Origin: Lithospermum erythrorhizon
Lineage: Eukaryota; Streptophyta; Magnoliopsida; Boraginales; Boraginaceae
Direction of reading: 5' to 3'
Length of the DNA: 64,000 nt
Assembly: GCA_019722365.1 (NCBI GenBank)
Contig: JADFUC010000215.1
Coordinates: 27,668 to 91,667, forward strand
The notes under the pieces were generated by a model, which was given only the letters and a program-made list of their open reading frames with translations, was not told where the DNA came from and ran no database searches. How positions within the stretch are numbered: the stretch's first letter is position 1; each line of letters starts with the position of its first letter. Position numbers and translations under genes: made by a program. Shown here piece after piece: positions 24,899-34,336 of the stretch.

Positions 24899-27800
24899 GT
24901 TATTATTATTATTATTATTATGTAGAACTATTGTTATTATTATTATAATATGAATTAGTTAAATAAGCATATGCCTGGTTTAGAATTATTATTATTGTTA
25001 TTTAATTCTCTACAAATATGAATTTTATATATTAAGATGCACAAAAATTTAAATTATACTTTTTAAATCATATCAATTTAACCGATATAAAAGAAAATAC
25101 TTCGATGATACTATATTGATGATCACTCACAATATATATTTAGTCGTAGGACATCAAATTGTTAAAGGAATATTTTTTATACTTTGCATGGACATCTCAA
25201 TTTGGTATATTTGATATATATAATTTTTCCAATCCTGATTACAAATGTTAGCTTCGTGGATATGATTGTAAATGTCACATTCGTGGATATTTGACACAAT
25301 TTACAGCTGACAAATTAATATGTAGCATATCTTTATATGCTTTTGGTAGAATTATTGTTATTATTATTATTATTAATTATCCCTTTGAATCATAATAGAT
25401 GTTAACTACTAATAATTTTAGTTTCAGTTAACAAATAATGATAAAGTCATATACGAGTATTTGGATTCCCAATAAATTATTTTCACCAGCATTATGTACA
25501 AAATTGAAGCACACTAAATATCCAAAACTGTTAGACATAGCCATACCAAAGCAAATTTTCATCATTCTCTTCCAACATTATGTGGTAACAGAATCATAAA
25601 GTAAAACATACATGTGAAATACCAAATCATTTCCTTAATATTATCATTATAGATAACGTGTTCCCCGGGCAATAATGGCAATCCAGGTTCATGTAAGATG
25701 TTAACTGACACGTGTCATATAAAAGAAATTCTTTTCATTTCTTAATCGAGGAAAGAGATTTGTATGTTTAAATTGAAGCATCTTTCATCTTTGAAACTAA
25801 TTATCTATTCAATGCTATAATTATATTGATTGATTATTAATCTAATAATGTAATTTTGAATGTTAATATTATATTACTAATGTCTTACTAAAAATATTAC
25901 ATTACGATTGACATATGTTATTTAAACTTATTATTACTTTTTGAATACGTATATGCAATAATATATATTAATAATTCAAGTAATATTACTAATAAAATTG
26001 TACTTGAAATAAAATATTTTAGAAAAAAAATAGAATCCACAAAAGTAACCTTGGGCCGGGTACCGATACAAACGATATTTTAAAAAAAATATTTAATCAT
26101 CGTGAATTTTTTCACCTTATATTTAAAGCAGCTATTCATGATCAAAGATCCCTTCAAAATATAAAATACGAATTAAAAATCAAAGGAGTATAAGTTTTTA
26201 TACAATTTTAAAATGACTTTGAATTAAATATAAAAAATATATCAAATATTTAAGAAATCAATGACTTGTCGTGCATTACACGTCTCATTTACTAGTAAAA
26301 AAAATATGAATTACCTTCTCTCTCTAAGTTATACTTTCTCTATGATCTATTTCTCTAACCTCCCTCTATATCTATCTTATTCCCAAAGTCCATCTTCCCC
26401 TTCTCTAATCTTCTATTTCCTATATATTCTATTCTATTATCTCAATCGATAGGTAGTTTATTATGAGGTCGATTGTCAGATCGTATAGAAGGCGATAAAA
26501 TGAATTCCAAGCCTGAAACTGAGAGTGCCTATATATGGTTTAGAAAATGTGGAAACTCAAGCACGACCTGAATCACCTACTAAGCAGCTAAATTTTGTGA
26601 CAAAAGAGGATCAGTTCAGCTACTCCCCTTCTGACTTCACATGATTGAACTACTGCCGACTATCCACCTAATAATTGATTGAAGGATTCTCTCGATTTTA
26701 TTGGTGTGTTAAAGTTACGCAACGAGTCACTATACATTAGTATAGTTGTTGCAGATTACAATATGGGTGATGAGATAATTTCTATTTGTTGAGCATTATA
26801 GTTTGGGATCCTGGTTTGCTTGATTTCCTCCATGATTTCACAACACAATCATCTATGGGTAAGGATTATGATATCTACAAGAGTCTTATAAATTATGGAA
26901 TGCCACATGCATGATTCTTTGCTGGACCTTTTTGCCAAGAGTGTAGTGATTCGTGTTTTGGGACTGGTCTGCACAATTTCACGCATCTGGAGTTTCAAAT
27001 TTGAAGAGTATTGTGTTCCCTTCACATGCTCAACACTCCGCAATCATTGTGGAAATTGTGTTATTGTACCCATGGGATCCTGGAATTGCCTGCATCTTCG
27101 AGTTCTTCGCATTATTCGTTGGCGAGTTGGCTGCTATCTATTGTCTGAGTGGACTTCTAGCGAATGCTTTACACAATTGCTTGTGTTTGTTTGGTTATTG
27201 GATTCTCACATCCTTGAGGACAAGGATGTCAAAAAGAGGACGGCAATGTAGTGACCCAATTATATTAATTATATCATGTAATGTTAGGAGTTTAATTAGC
27301 CATTTAATAATATTATAGCTCTTCATAGATAGTGATTTAACACTATAGAGTGGAGAAAAGATATTAAAAAAAATGAATTAGCTTCTCTCTAAGTTCTATA
27401 TTCTCTTTAATCTATTTCTCTAAGCTCCCTATATCTCTATTTTATTCTTAAAGTCTATTTTTCCTTTCTCTAATCTTCTATTTCTAATCGGTAACGACCA
27501 ACTGAGATCATTACACTAATATGCCCAACATTATTGAAATATCATACTTTATCAATAATGTACGAGCTGTAATTACCATGTTTACAAAAAATTTGTAAGC
27601 AGTCAAGTCGGATGGCGGATTTATGAGAAGTGCCAAAAATATTACCTGATCGGCATGGCGCATTCCCTTTGACATAAGATCTTCCATAGCTGCTGTATAT
27701 ATGCGTTGTCCTCGAAACTGCAGCCCCAATTTCTGGAGATAAATTTTTTATTTAATGACTTGACGATGTTAGAATTTCAGGGGTAAACGTAATGAAATTA

Positions 27801-29590
27801 ATCCCAAAGAACTCCATAATATGGAGTATATGTTAATACCTCATGTTCACCTTCCCCGGCAAAGCAGGCACCATCACAGTAGCGAACAACTACCTTGTTC
27901 CAGTTGAAGAAATCTGTAGAGAATACATGATCATAATGCCTTATTGAATAAAATTCCAGTGAAGAGAATTGAAGGGAGTAGAAAAGAATTGAAGAATATA
28001 AGACATATGAACTTCTACAACCTGGATTTTCTTGAGCTTTATTTATTAAAATTCCAGTGAAATTATATGGTTTTTTCATATGTATAGACGATCCAAGTGG
28101 TCCACCTTTACGCTCAAGGCATGACTTAATATCATTACACCATCCTCCACCCTGCAGGAGAGTTATTACAACATAGTGAGTTTTAGTTATCATGAAACCC
28201 TTGTAGACGTGGTAGAGAACCAAGTAACTAGGCCGCCTTTTGGGGAGAGTGGAAACTTTGAATAACTACTGGACAAAGTTCTGACTTGAAAAACTCGACT
28301 CGATGCTTTAAACCGAGATTCAAACATTCATTTTATACTCGATTGATTTCGACACAAACTCTATACTACCAGAAAAATATTATACAAAATTATTAAATTA
28401 TAAAATATGATCCATAATTATTAAATTATGATAATCTGACAAATATCAGCCCAACAATATCTAAACCCAATAATTTATGCTCGATTCGATTTCGTAGAAA
28501 TTGTTTTGTTGAAGTATTGAATTATTGTATATTTACAATAGGGGTAGTAAATTGTATTTTGAGAAACTTTATTTTAGTACGGAGTATAAGAAAGTTATCT
28601 TTGTTATGAAACAGTGAATCGTATTTTGAATCATATAATAATTTTCTATTAGCTTGATAAGGGTATATTATATACTCCTTCTGTTCCAAAAAGATTGTCA
28701 TATTTTGATACGATCATGACTCGATCCAGAACGCATATTTTTTGTGTTGTCATGGCATATTGGAGTCTTGGAGAAATGTGATATGAACATTTCGATTCAA
28801 GTTGTGGTATTGTTGAGTACTTTCTTTTTTTACGATTCAGATCGAGGTTTCTTTTTAATTTTTGTTTTGAGTGCGGTTCGAATATTGTTTTTAGGGTTCG
28901 AACTTTTTCAAGTTGAATCGAATCCAATACTTGAAAAAGTTCGGATAGTGTAGAGTAAAGCTAGGTTCGATCCGGTTGTTTATAGTACGGATATCTAAAC
29001 TATACGACTTGTTCAAAGGTATAACCTTCAATTTGATTAAAAGTTAAATTTTTTCGACGTTATACTTTATTGTGTCACACCTGATGTATTATAATGTTAA
29101 TACTTATCAACAAACCTCAAGATTAACAATCCAACTGTTGGCTCCTGCCCCAGATCCAGGATGGAAGTGATAACGAGGTAATGTCCCATCCAAGCATACT
29201 GTCATAGAATCAAACATTGTACAATTTACGTAAGCTTTAATAACAATAATTCTATTGATAACTAGAAAGAAATACTAAAATAAAGTACCTGCGCCTTTAG
29301 CAGCGGCTCCTTGAATGTAGGTAAAGCCAACCACGAGTTGGCTCTGATTATTACCAGCACGAACAGCTAACAATGATACATTAAATTATTTTTATCGATG
29401 TGCTCAAAATGAAAAAGAAAAAAAAACACCTAAAAAACTGATTGAAACAATTTTTCCTACATCTCTGGAATGAAGATGAAAATGGAGGGGATAATAACTT
29501 ACAAAGTATAGTGTGGGTGGAAGCAGCAGGATCCAGCAAAGCAAAGCTGGTGACGACGACAGCTATGATGGATGCTAATCTGGCTTCCAT
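21016..29590 (-). CDS. PAE: Pectin acetylesterase (PAE/NOTUM family), exon 7 damaged
   Basis: Plant pectin acetylesterases (CE13) remove acetyl groups from cell-wall pectin. Coding exons on the minus strand: 29590-29503, 29366-29289, 29198-29116, 28151-28022, 27913-27840, 27732-27646, about 24314-24192, 24087-24027, 23941-23888, 23376-23299, 21638-21530, 21413-21268, 21135-21016. All introns fit GT-AG and phases match. The N-terminus is a signal peptide ([19 protein letters not shown]). Family landmarks are [58 protein letters not shown] (catalytic Asp), [10 protein letters not shown] (catalytic His), VGDWYFDR and [11 protein letters not shown]. Exon 7 is defective: about 5 nt are missing in the GCSAGG nucleophile motif and 1 nt is extra after HCDGWK. 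Twelve of 13 exons are clean. Intact length would be near 390 residues, normal for the family. Either an assembly error or a recent pseudogene. Confidence 0.93.
21639..23298 (-). other. PAE intron 10, 1.66 kb, possible solo LTR inside
   Basis: Unusually long intron for this gene. About 22995-23265 (starting TGTAATTAGTTAGGATGG and ending in repeated TCTCATTCTC-type sequence before TATTCTATCA) has the look of a small Copia solo LTR. The flanks give no matching duplication. Plus-strand open frames at 22109-22554 are low-complexity and probably meaningless. Confidence 0.4.
24192..24314 (-). pseudogene. PAE: PAE exon 7, frameshifted at the catalytic serine
   Basis: Downstream part reads [18 protein letters not shown] and joins the next exon in phase. 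Upstream, AFFS should be followed by G-C-S-A-G-G, but the nucleotides are about 5 short and the frame is lost. HCDGWK reads in a third frame, with a stop after K. The TCT serine codon is still visible but out of frame. Confidence 0.8.
24580..26290. other. Second insertion inside the left LTR of the intron-6 element
   Basis: About 1.7 kb separates the two halves of the left LTR. It starts near CTATATAACATATATAAAACTG and contains the (TTA)n tract and two diverged copies of a GTTAGTTAAATAA(T/G)CATATG block (about 24812-24832 and 24956-24976). I see no coding region. A Helitron is conceivable, but I find no convincing 3' hairpin. Confidence 0.5.
24838..24921. repeat. (TTA)n microsatellite
   Basis: Nearly perfect TTA repeat, about 28 units with one TTG interruption near 24899. 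Shorter satellites of the same motif lie at 24787-24803 and 25367-25376. Confidence 0.95.
28899..28943. repeat. Perfect inverted repeat in PAE intron 3
   Basis: CGAACTTTTTCAAG (28899-28912) and its exact complement CTTGAAAAAGTTCG (28930-28943) flank a 17-bp spacer. It lies within the 964-bp third intron. Nearby, at 28673, a TACTCCTTCTGTTCCAAAAA string resembles the terminal sequence shared by many plant MITEs. Confidence 0.8.
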
Positions 29591-29609
29591 TGGTTTAGAT
29601 CTAGCTAAT

Positions 29610-31002
29610 CTGAGTTAGTAAATAAAGGGTACATGATAAGTTCTAGTAACAAAATGAGAACTTGATGATGAGTAATAATGCTACTATCATTATTCTAAAT
29701 TTTGTTTTTAAAAAACACTAAAAGAAGTTAAAATGAGCATGTAATGCAAAGAATAATTTTTATTATTTATATAAAATAAGACAAAAATAAAATTTATTAT
29801 AGTGATAAAATTTTTCAAGATACGTGCTTTTATCAAATCGAAGCGATAAAAAATAAAACCTTATATATATATATATTTATATTTGTACTATTTTGTAGTA
29901 GTGCATATCGCAAAGAACTCCGTTCATCATTTTATTTTTCTTCCCGTCAATAAAAAATCAAAATATTCAGTAGTCTTTCACTAACATTGTACGGTTTTGT
30001 ACCACAGAATTTCTTAAATCAACCAAACAAGCTTTCTAGCTAAATTAAGTCTCTCGAGCTATAAATAATGCATGAATTCAAAACATTACTATCCAATATA
30101 ACTAACCTTCACATTCTCATATTCATTCTATATCGAAATCCAACAACTCTTCCTCACACATAAGAATCATCTACTCAATTGACTAGTTTTCACGCTATAG
30201 CATAACTAAGCCTTCGTAAAAGAGTCAAAAGCGCAATAAGAAAAATTTAGGTTCGATTGGTCAAAGGATTGACTTTATATGGTTCGAGCCAAATCCAACC
30301 TTAATTTGTGGCTCAATCGACATCAAGCCGTAGCTTCAATCAGCTTCGATCGAATCCAACTCTCTAAATTTTTTTCAATTCATTCAACCTCAATCCAAAC
30401 TTTAAGAGTACACAATTGAGCCAAACCAAACCCCGGTGAAATTAATAAAATTCGGCCGCTTTTACACTCTAATTATAACCAATAAAGTAATTGGTAGGTG
30501 AAACTATCATATTAATAACATTCTATAGTACATAATTACATGTAAATAACAAAATAAGTATAAACCTAAAATTATAAACAACAAAATAGTAATGAAATTA
30601 CACAAATGACTATACAAATTTCAGAAATAAATTCACATCAATAAAAAAGAACACCAATCAAACGAGTACATATTATAACACATACAAATATTAATACAAT
30701 CAGTGAAAAATAAATTAGAAGTCGTACACCTGATAAATAAACAAATTAAATCATGCTATTAATTGCTTAAGCTTGAGTATACAATAAAGTAGTAGATCTC
30801 TAATTTATACGAGTAAATAAAGGTGGTTCTTAGTGACAGTCATCAAATACAAATGTACCACCAAATTGTAACTGAATTTAAAAAATATATTTGAAAATAA
30901 CAAAACTACAAATACATATAAGTACAAAGCTCAATAAATTCATGAATAAGAAGATTAAAAGCTTAATCTTATCTTAAAAATCAACAATTATGAACATCAT
31001 AC
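29610..31002 (-). other. PAE 5'-UTR intron (1393 bp)
   Basis: Minus-strand donor TTTTTCAG|GTATGATG at 31003/31002 and acceptor TTACTAACTCAG|ATTAGC at 29610/29609, the latter with a good CTAAC branch site. The acceptor is 19 nt upstream of the ATG at 29590. A leader intron would explain the 1.7-kb distance between the start codon and the TATA box. Splicing is inferred, not shown. Confidence 0.7.
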
Positions 31003-31325
31003 CTGAAAAAGATGAGAGTTTGAAAGAAACACAGCGATCAAAATGGACACACAGAAGAGCAAATAAAGGCTTGAATTGATAAACGAATAATTGCTTTCTA
31101 TGTGAAAAACTCAATTGCAATTTTTAGCTTTGGTTACTTGTTTGTTGTGTGTTTTGATGATGAAGTGAGCAGCTATAATACTGGTTTGGTTATTTGTAGC
31201 GGTGGCTTTGATCTCTGAACAAAGTTGAAATGGAATTGAAGAGTTACAATTTGGTGAAGTAGAAGAGAGAGAAAATATGTGTTATGTGTAGAGGTGAAGT
31301 AGAAGAGTTTGCAGAAAATGGAATT
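31003..31325 (-). other. PAE first 5'-UTR exon (inferred)
   Basis: Pyrimidine-rich and CAA-rich leader typical of plant 5' UTRs (CTTCTACTTCAAC repeated near 31340-31280). It lies between the TATA box and the leader-intron donor. The start point is an estimate from TATA spacing. The open frame across it has no meaning as protein. Confidence 0.6.
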
Positions 31326-31349
31326 GAGGAGTTGAAGTAGAAGGGTAGT

Positions 31350-31356
31350 TTTTATA
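31350..31356 (-). promoter_or_regulatory. TATA box of the PAE gene
   Basis: Minus-strand TCTATAAAAACTACCC, a textbook plant TATA context, followed about 30 nt later by the pyrimidine-rich leader. Confidence 0.7.
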
Positions 31357-31823
31357 GATAAAAGAATAGACAAAGGAAACAACCTCTATTATTTCAGCTT
31401 GCATGGTTTATGTAGCAAGATGTTTTTAATTCTCCATATTTTTCCATCGCTATCGTATTCATCTTAAATACTTCAACATGTGACAAATACGCTTAACATT
31501 TCATGAAGCTACTCTATTTCTCTTTATTTATTAACTTCAAAATTCTGGATAAACGTTGATATAAAAACACGTTTTTTCGAGTATATTTTAGTTAGAAAAA
31601 TGCTTTTTACTCAAAATACGCTGCATTTGCTATACTTGTGAACATTATAAAAAATCTATTTTTTAAGTAAAATTTATATGAGTACGAAAAACACGTTTTT
31701 TATGCGAAGATACGTATAACGGGTTTTATACGCATATTTACTAAGATATTTTTCGTAGTTGAAAAAAGTGAAGAATCTATAGGATGGAGGATTATTGGTT
31801 TTGAGATTCCTTTAATGGAAATG
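31357..31823. promoter_or_regulatory. Shared divergent promoter region, PAE and desaturase
   Basis: About 470 bp between two outward-facing TATA boxes. It contains a direct repeat of AAACACGTTTTTT (near 31565 and 31690), each with an ACGT core of the kind bound by plant bZIP factors, and a TACGTATAACGGG stretch. Co-regulation is a hypothesis from geometry only. Confidence 0.5.
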
Positions 31824-31831
31824 TATATAAA
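31824..31831 (+). promoter_or_regulatory. TATA box of the desaturase gene
   Basis: TATATAAA within ATGTATATAAATG, about 240 bp upstream of the ATG at 32063. It is followed by a C- and A-rich leader without ATG in good context. Confidence 0.6.
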
Positions 31832-32062
31832 TGAATCAACTTGAAAATCGTCCACAGATTTCCTCATCATTCAAACCCGCAAAACCCGCTTAATTCACTA
31901 TCCATTTAACAAATTCAAACACGTATATATAAATCCATTCGAAACATCATTTTTCTTATACAAACAATAACCAAAAAACCAAAAACAAAACCCCAAAAAC
32001 AAAACAAAAAAATATAATAAATAAATCAAGAGAGGTAAGGGTGATTTTGATAGTTGTGGAGG

Positions 32063-34336
32063 ATGGGGTATAATGGGGAGCAGAGAGAAGAGGAAGGAGT
32101 TTTGATGGCTAATGACTTCTTTTGGTCATATACAGACGAGCCTCATGCTTCTCGCAGAAAGCAAATCCTCTCTCAGCATCCCCAAATCAAGGACCTTTAT
32201 GGCCCTGACCCCTTTGCTTCTCTCAAGGTATATTATGGATCTGTCAAATGGGCTTGTTCATTCTTGATTTTCACTGTTTTTTTATTATGTTGGTTTGATG
32301 TTATCAATTTTGTTAAGGTCAAATGTTGTTTATTTGGTGAATTTAGGAGAATGGGGTTCTGGGGTTGTTGATTCTTGATTTTTAAGGTCAAATGTTGTTT
32401 ATTTGGTGAATTTATTACAATGTGATTCTGGGGTTGTTGATTCTTGATTTTTAGTGAATTTTATTATGTTGGTTTGATGTTATCAATGTTGTTAATGTCA
32501 AATGTTGTTTATTTGGTGAATTTAGGAGAATGGGGTTCTAGAAAATTGGATCTTTTGAATGTTTATTGCCCTTCAATTGATTTTAAATGTGGATTGGCTG
32601 AAAGTTTATGGGCTTGTTGAATCTTGTTTTTTTGTGAATGTTATTATGTTGGTATGATGTTATCATTGTTGTTAGGTTCATGTATTGTTTAGTTAACACA
32701 TATTGTTTGTTTGGTGGATTTAAGCCAATGGGGTTCTTGAAAATTGAATCTTTTGAATGTTTATATTGTCATGAGCCTTAGGTACCCATCATGTTTCACC
32801 ATTATATCTTAATACAAAATTGGCTTATCGATTCTTGATGTTTTAGTTAATTTCTTATGTTGGTATAATGTTATCAATGTTGATAAGTTCAAGTATTGTT
32901 TAGTCGTATTGAATAGTCTTTATTTGGTGGATTTAGAACAATGTGGTTCTTAAAAATTGAATCTTTTTGAATATTTATTGCTGCCCTTCAATTGATTTTA
33001 TATGTGATATGGCTGAAAAGTTTATGGACTTGTTGAATCTTGATTTTTTAATCGAATTATATTATATTGGTATGGTGCTGACATTAGGATCAATGCTGTT
33101 AAGTTCAAGTATTGTTTACCTTTATAAATATTATTTCTTTGGTGGATCCGTGACAATGGGGTTGTTAAAAATTGAATCTTTTGAATGTTTATTATTGCCT
33201 TCCGATTCATTTTGGATGTGAATTGGCTGAAAGTTTATGTTGCTTTGGTGATGGTTTTTCTGATTATTCATAAAATGTATGGAAAGATAAATTTGCTCTA
33301 ACTGATAGTGCTATTGTCTGGTGAATGTATGGCAATATGATTCTGCAACAGTGAATCTTGTAAACATCAGCAGTGAAATAATGATAATATGATATCATGT
33401 GAAGTAGCTGAACATCTCTTATGTTCCTTTAGTAGTTTTTCTTTTATTGATCAGGTTCATGAATATATATGCTTAGTAATAGTAATAGGGAAGGTAACTG
33501 TAGTGCTGGCTGTGCTGCTTAATCAATTTTTAAATTGTTGTTTTCAGATTGCTGCAGTTGTTCTAACACAGCTCTGGGCGCTACCTTCCTCCACGATTCA
33601 TGCTGGCTGAAGATTTTAGTGGTTGCTTATTTTTTTGGCTCATTCCTCAACCACAATCTCTTCTTGGCCATTCATGAGCTAAGTCACAACCTTGCCTTCT
33701 CTAAACCAAATCATAACAAATGGCTTGGGATTTTGCCAGCAACCTTCAATAGGTGTGCCCATGTCTGTTACCTTCCAAGTATCACCTTGAGCACCGCCGC
33801 TTTCAGGGTGTTGATGGAATCGATATGGACATCCAAGCAATGCTGAAGCCCATGTAGTCACAAATATCATGCAAAAACCATAGGTTTCTTCAGCTCTTCT
33901 TCTATGCTTTAGGCCCCTCTTCCTCAAGCCAAAACCACACTGGTATGTAGGAATTCATCAATTTTCTGTCAACTATGCAATGCGTTTATGGTTTTTACTT
34001 TTTAGGGCTGAAATCTTTGGCTTATTTGATACTGTCCACATTTGTTGGGGAGGATGCGCAATGGCTGGTCACTTCATCTCGGAACATTATGGCATTTTTC
34101 AACCCAAAGCAAAGACATATTCACTACTGGTCCCTTAAATCTCATGTCATGGAAGCGGAATTACCACAATGAGCATCATGATTTCCTAGAATTCCTGGGA
34201 ACAAACTTCACAAAGTCAAGGATGTGCCTGGAATATTACAACAGTCTAGATTCATACAAATCTTGGAGCCAGGTCATATATGTACCTAATGGACTAATTT
34301 GGACCTTATAGCAGGATCAAGAGAAAGGGTACATAA
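32063..34336 (+). pseudogene. DES1: Sphingolipid delta-4 desaturase (DES1-like), frame-disrupted
   Basis: The family introduces the delta-4 double bond of long-chain bases in ER membranes. Exon 1 (32063-32227, 55 codons) is intact and carries the DES N-terminal signature ([24 protein letters not shown]). Exon 2 starts after TTTTCAG at 33548. Membrane and motif segments follow in order: AVVLTQLW, WLKILVVAYFFGSF, box 1 HELSH (33673-33687), box 2 HLEHR (33783-33797, where HLEHH is expected), SLAYLILSTFVG, GPLNLMSW, box 3 HNEHH (34165-34179), YNSLDSYKSWSQVIY and terminal RIKRKGT with TAA at 34334-34336. At least eight small indels, almost all losses of 1-2 nt, scatter these over three frames. Length is otherwise normal, with a single large intron. 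Start chosen at 32063 because it begins the conserved acidic N-terminus. Real pseudogene or uncorrected assembly cannot be decided here. Confidence 0.92.
32228..33547 (+). repeat. Desaturase intron 1 made of ~180-210-bp tandem repeats
   Basis: GT (32228) to AG (33547) intron, 1320 bp. At least five diverged units begin TTATTATGTTGGT(T/A)TGATGTTATCA or close variants at about 32283, 32461, 32641, 32852 and 33057. Each continues with TTGTTTATTTGGTGGATTT, an AATGGGGTTCT block, GAATCTTTTGAATGTTTATTG and GGCTGAAAGTTTATG. The first two intervals are about 180 bp. Inside the first unit a roughly 70-bp piece (AAGGTCAAATGTTG...) is itself duplicated (32316 and 32385). Confidence 0.85.

Larger units (their letters stand above)
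24445..27515 (+). mobile_element. Decayed Gypsy element in PAE intron 6
   Basis: Two copies of a roughly 270-bp LTR bracket the element. The right copy (27247-27515) begins TGTAGTGACCCAATTATATT. The left copy begins TGTACTGACCCAATTG at 24445 and is split, resuming at about 26293 with GAATTACCTTCTCTCTCTAA. Shared words include TTAATAATATTATAGCTCTTCA and TTCCCCTTCTCTAATCTTCTATTTC or close variants. Flanks are GTAAT (24440-24444) and CTAAT (27516-27520), a 4/5 match. Just before the right LTR the plus strand reads [15 protein letters not shown] and LEDKDV, resembling the C-terminal end of chromovirus polyproteins, with a purine-rich tract. Only about 790 bp of internal DNA remain. It is inserted opposite to the gene and must be spliced out with the intron. 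Confidence 0.65.

Noticed and set aside
26030..26075. Possible Helitron 3' end near CCTTGGGCCGGGTACC
   Set aside because: No clean hairpin followed by CTRR at the edge of the inserted block.
26895..27318. Overlapping plus-strand open frames of 118 and 121 codons
   Set aside because: They lie between the two LTR copies of the intron-6 Gypsy and run into the right LTR. Patchy resemblance to the end of a Gypsy polyprotein, not a host gene.
31173..31382. Minus-strand 69-codon frame near the PAE promoter
   Set aside because: It overlaps the TATA box and pyrimidine-rich 5' UTR; no family resemblance.
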